From Anaerolineae bacterium CG2_30_57_67 (GTDB lineage Bacteria > Chloroflexota > Anaerolineae > Anaerolineales > Villigracilaceae), in assembly GCA_001872455.1 (NCBI GenBank), contig MNXJ01000025.1:1-64000 (forward strand): 64,000 nucleotides of DNA. The letters run 5' to 3'. Made by a program: the position numbers and the translations under genes. Under the pieces are notes generated by a model, which saw only the letters and a list, made by a program, of their open reading frames with translations, did not search any database and was not told the origin of the DNA. Shown one piece after another: positions 61,244-64,000 of the stretch (the first letter of the stretch is position 1; the number at the start of each line of letters is the position of its first letter).

Positions 61244-63106
61244 ATGGACCGATACCATCAACGTCTAAAAGCGCTCTTTGCTGATATCGAAAGGCTTTCT
61301 GAAATGCCTGATATTGATATGGCTACCATGCGCCGTGAAACCCAATCTTTGCGCGCACGTGTCATTGAACTGGAAATGCGTTTTTTGGAAAGCCAGAAAA
61401 GCGCAGCTTTGCCTGACCCGATTGAACCTGTCGAAGAAGTTCCCGCCCGCCCCCGCCCGCCTATTTTGTATGAAAAAGAACAGGTTGGCTACACCTATAC
61501 CGGCGACAAATTGGAACCTTTGCAAATCAGCACGCTGACCGGATTGGATGTGCAACATGCTCTTCACATTCCTTTGACTGAAACCGGCGAAACCGTCGGC
61601 GTGATGTATATTGAACCTCCTGCTGATCGTAAATGGTTGACGGATGATTCTGACCTGGCCGAATCGGTGGTGCAACAGGTTTCCCTGCAAATTCAGAGCC
61701 TGCGCCTGCTGGCTGAAGCCGAGCGCGCTCGCGCTGAAGCTCAGGCCGCCACCCGCCGCTTCAGCCATGTGAGTTGGCAAAACTATCTTGATGCCATTCA
61801 TCAGAACGAACAAGTTGGCTATTCTTACGACCAGAACGCTGTTGCGCCTTTCAACGAGTCTTTACCCGCTGAAGCCGATTTTGAGCAAACAGTGCAAGTT
61901 ATGGATGATCAGGTTGGACAGTTGTATCTCAAGACCAGCCCGGTGCACCCGCTCAATGCCGATGACAAGGCCCTGGTTGCCGCTGTTGCCCGTCAGTTGG
62001 GCCAGCAAGTCGAAAATTTGCGCCTGCTGGCAGATGCCTCGCGCGCCCGCGCTGACGCTGAAGAAGCCACCCGCCGCCTGACGCATGAAAGCTGGCAAGA
62101 CTACGTCGGGCGCAATGAAGACGCCACCTTGGGATTCGTCTACGACCTGAACCGCGTCGCGCCGCTCGAAGGGACACCCACCGATATCAGCCTCTCACAG
62201 CCGCTGACGGTGCGCGGCGAAACGATTGGCGAATTGGCGCTGGCTGGGTTGGTGGAAAACCCGTCTGCCGACGCGCTGGAGATGCTCTCAGCCATCGCCG
62301 CGCAAACCAGCGTCCACCTCGAAACCCTGCGCCTGAATGAAGAACTACAAAAACGCGCCGCCGAATTACTAGAACTCGACCGGCTCAAATCTTCCTTTCT
62401 CGCCAACATGAGCCACGAACTGCGCACGCCGCTCAACTCCATCCTCGGTTTCTCGGATGTTATTCTCGAAGGAATTGATGGTGAATTGACCGAAAATATG
62501 CAAAGTGACTTGCGCCTGATTCAGAAAAACGGCCAACATCTGTTGCATCTCGTTAACGACGTACTTGACATGGCAAAAATTGAATCGGGACGCATGAACC
62601 TGCACCTCGAAAAATTCAAGATTAAAAGCGTGTTTGACGAAGTTAACAGCATTACATCCAGCCTGGCAAACGAGAAAAACCTGGCGCTCATCGTCGAACC
62701 CGACTCGGATGCCGAAGTCGAAATTTTTGCTGATGTGATTCGTATGCGCCAGGTGATCATCAATCTGGTCAATAACGCCATCAAGTTCACTCAAGAAGGC
62801 CAGGTCGCTTTGCGCGTAGATAAATTAGGCGAGGACAAGGTACTGATACGTGTCAAAGATACCGGCATCGGCATTCCCGCCGATCATTTGGAAAAAATCT
62901 TTCAGGAATTCTCGCAAGTCGATTCCACCACCACGCGCAAAGCGGGTGGAACTGGTCTGGGCTTACCCATCAGCCGTAAACTGGTTGAAATGCACGGCGG
63001 GCGCATGTGGGCCGAAAGCGCCAATGTGCCGGGTGAAGGCTCGACATTTTATGTGGAGATCCCCGTTGAAGCTCAAATTCGCGATATCGAAAAGACGGTG
63101 AAATAA
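61244..63106 (+). CDS. Soluble histidine kinase with three repeat modules
   Basis: 620 residues, no transmembrane segment. N-terminal coiled coil about 1-55, three copies of the module found in the preceding receptor (cores about 79-156, 189-262, 293-363, joined by ARAEAQAATRRFSHVSWQNY-type helices), HisKA with His391 in NMSHELRTPLNSILGF, and HATPase with NLVNNAIKFTQ (N box), DTGIGIPADHLEKIF (G1) and GGTGLGLPIS (G2). Probably the only catalytic output for receptors 1-3. No response regulator follows directly; the regulators at 51.6 and 52.5 kb are candidate partners. Gap to receptor 3 is 6 nt. Confidence 0.87.
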   Translation: MDRYHQRLKALFADIERLSEMPDIDMATMRRETQSLRARVIELEMRFLESQKSAALPDPIEPVEEVPARPRPPILYEKEQVGYTYTGDKLEPLQISTLTGLDVQHALHIPLTETGETVGVMYIEPPADRKWLTDDSDLAESVVQQVSLQIQSLRLLAEAERARAEAQAATRRFSHVSWQNYLDAIHQNEQVGYSYDQNAVAPFNESLPAEADFEQTVQVMDDQVGQLYLKTSPVHPLNADDKALVAAVARQLGQQVENLRLLADASRARADAEEATRRLTHESWQDYVGRNEDATLGFVYDLNRVAPLEGTPTDISLSQPLTVRGETIGELALAGLVENPSADALEMLSAIAAQTSVHLETLRLNEELQKRAAELLELDRLKSSFLANMSHELRTPLNSILGFSDVILEGIDGELTENMQSDLRLIQKNGQHLLHLVNDVLDMAKIESGRMNLHLEKFKIKSVFDEVNSITSSLANEKNLALIVEPDSDAEVEIFADVIRMRQVIINLVNNAIKFTQEGQVALRVDKLGEDKVLIRVKDTGIGIPADHLEKIFQEFSQVDSTTTRKAGGTGLGLPISRKLVEMHGGRMWAESANVPGEGSTFYVEIPVEAQIRDIEKTVK

Positions 63107-63107
63107 T

Positions 63108-64000
63108 ATGTCTATGCCAGCCTTTTTGGAATGTGTCTCTTGCGGACACCAACAGGCGTACATTCCTTTTGAACCAACGCTGTGCGGTCACTGTGGCGCG
63201 CAGTGGTTGGAGCCGCGTTATGATTATGCCGCCTTCAAACGCGAGATTTTGCGCGGCCTGCCAGGTCGTTCTTTCAACCTGTGGCGTTATCAGGATATTT
63301 TGCCGTTGGCGTTGCCTGTGGAAGCGGATTTTTACCCGGCAGGCGGAACGCCGCTGTGGCTTTCGCATCGTTACGCCCCGGCGCTTGGACATTCGTTGGT
63401 TTACCTCAAAGATGAACGCTACGGTCCGACCAGCTCCTTCAAAGACCGGCAGGCGGCTGTGGGTGTGGCCGCCATGCTTCAGTGCGGCATCCGCGAAGCG
63501 GTGATTGCCTCCACGGGCAACGCCGCCGTCGCCTATGCCGCCGCCTGCGCCCGCGCGGGCATCAAACTGTGGGTTTTTATGACCAGCCTTGTACCGCAGG
63601 AAAAATTGCGCGAGGCGGCGCTCTTCGGCGCGGAGGTCATCCGCGTCAGCGGCAATTACGATCAGACCAAACAAATTGCCGCCCAATTTGCTCAGCGCCG
63701 TCACCTGTTGCTTGACCGTGGCGCGGGTTCCATTCCCGCCCGCGAGTCGATGAAAACCATCGCCTACGAGATTGTGGAACAACTCGGCTGGCGCGCGCCT
63801 GATTGGTACATCCAGGCTGTCAGCGGCGGGCTTGGGCCGCTGGGCGTCTATCAGGGCTTCAAGGAAATGTTCGAGATGGGGCTGATTAGCCACATTCCAA
63901 AACTGGCCGTTATTCAGGCGGAGGGTTGTGCGCCGATGGTGCAGGCTTTCAGGGCTGGCAAAGATGTTGCCGAGCCGGTTATCCCCGATACACGCATCAT
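63108..64000 (+). CDS. thrC: Threonine synthase (partial, runs off the window end)
   Basis: Converts O-phosphohomoserine to threonine with PLP. At least 297 codons are present and the 3' end lies beyond the window. An N-terminal zinc-ribbon-like stretch (CVSCGHQ..LCGHCGAQW) as in archaeal/plant-type enzymes is followed by GGTPLWLS, DERYGPTSSFKDRQA (PLP lysine in SFKDR), ASTGNAAVAYAAACARAG and AVSGGLGPLGVYQGF (phosphate loop). A cysteate synthase-like paralogue is possible but less likely. ATG 63108 lies 1 nt after the kinase stop; 63114 is an alternative start. Confidence 0.85.
   Translation, partial: MSMPAFLECVSCGHQQAYIPFEPTLCGHCGAQWLEPRYDYAAFKREILRGLPGRSFNLWRYQDILPLALPVEADFYPAGGTPLWLSHRYAPALGHSLVYLKDERYGPTSSFKDRQAAVGVAAMLQCGIREAVIASTGNAAVAYAAACARAGIKLWVFMTSLVPQEKLREAALFGAEVIRVSGNYDQTKQIAAQFAQRRHLLLDRGAGSIPARESMKTIAYEIVEQLGWRAPDWYIQAVSGGLGPLGVYQGFKEMFEMGLISHIPKLAVIQAEGCAPMVQAFRAGKDVAEPVIPDTRI

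Overview
The window reads as chromosomal DNA from a member of the Chloroflexota, most likely the Anaerolineae. This is an inference from gene content: Hanks-type Ser/Thr kinase, FHA genes next to a RodA-PBP fusion, long GAF-rich signalling proteins, small zinc-ribbon and SH3b proteins, and a class III aminotransferase/polyamine locus. No rRNA, prophage, insertion sequence or CRISPR array is visible. Two tRNAs (Ser-GGA, Arg-CCG) are present. Genes are densely packed with many 4-bp ATGA overlaps.

Layout. 0.3-5.7 kb: tRNA-Ser, a membrane Ser/Thr kinase overlapping rpe, then rpmB divergent from asp23-fakA-degV (fatty acid kinase and its lipid carrier), and tRNA-Arg. 5.7-10.4 kb (minus): PrsW, a TIGR03936 protein, two small membrane proteins, and a malic enzyme-phosphotransacetylase fusion. 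10.5-13.1 kb: a hairpin-rich non-coding stretch, recX, rny. 13.1-18.1 kb (minus): MBL hydrolase, MFS, alpha/beta hydrolase, tag, proC, lipoprotein. 18.2-20.2 kb: feoAB. 20.1-22.0 kb (minus): EamA transporter and an AbiEii-type toxin with its DUF6922-like partner. 22.2-23.3 kb: superoxide dismutase and a ferredoxin. 23.5-28.0 kb (minus): fhaA-fhaB-mtnP-rodA/PBP, recalling the actinobacterial cell-wall/FHA cluster. 28.1-33.5 kb: 2-hydroxyacid dehydrogenase, zinc-ribbon and SH3b proteins, HesB/IscA protein, a frameshifted GT39-like glycosyltransferase, a two-S1-domain protein.

33.8-44.5 kb is one functional block: an Lrp/AsnC regulator, three class III aminotransferases, a methylmalonate-semialdehyde dehydrogenase and potABCD. 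Together they look like uptake of polyamines (or related omega-amino compounds) followed by transamination and oxidation to acyl-CoA. 44.5-47.2 kb (minus) is rpsO-pnp with a hairpin-rich pnp leader. 47.3-63.1 kb is a signalling region: an orphan dehydrogenase E1-alpha, response regulators, an acetyltransferase, a GAF histidine kinase, and a five-gene set of three kinase-less membrane receptors, a periplasmic binding lipoprotein and one soluble histidine kinase. The window ends inside a threonine synthase gene.

The most noteworthy signals beyond ordinary genes are: the kinase-less receptor set with a shared GAF-like repeat module and a shared C-terminal tag; the RodA-PBP fusion whose transpeptidase active site appears lost; intergenic microrepeat arrays that all have an 8-bp period, some switching strand inside the array; a dispersed palindrome family (core GCGACATAAATGTCGC); a set of TATAAT boxes 6-7 nt from start codons, implying leaderless mRNAs; and a poly-T frameshift in the glycosyltransferase.
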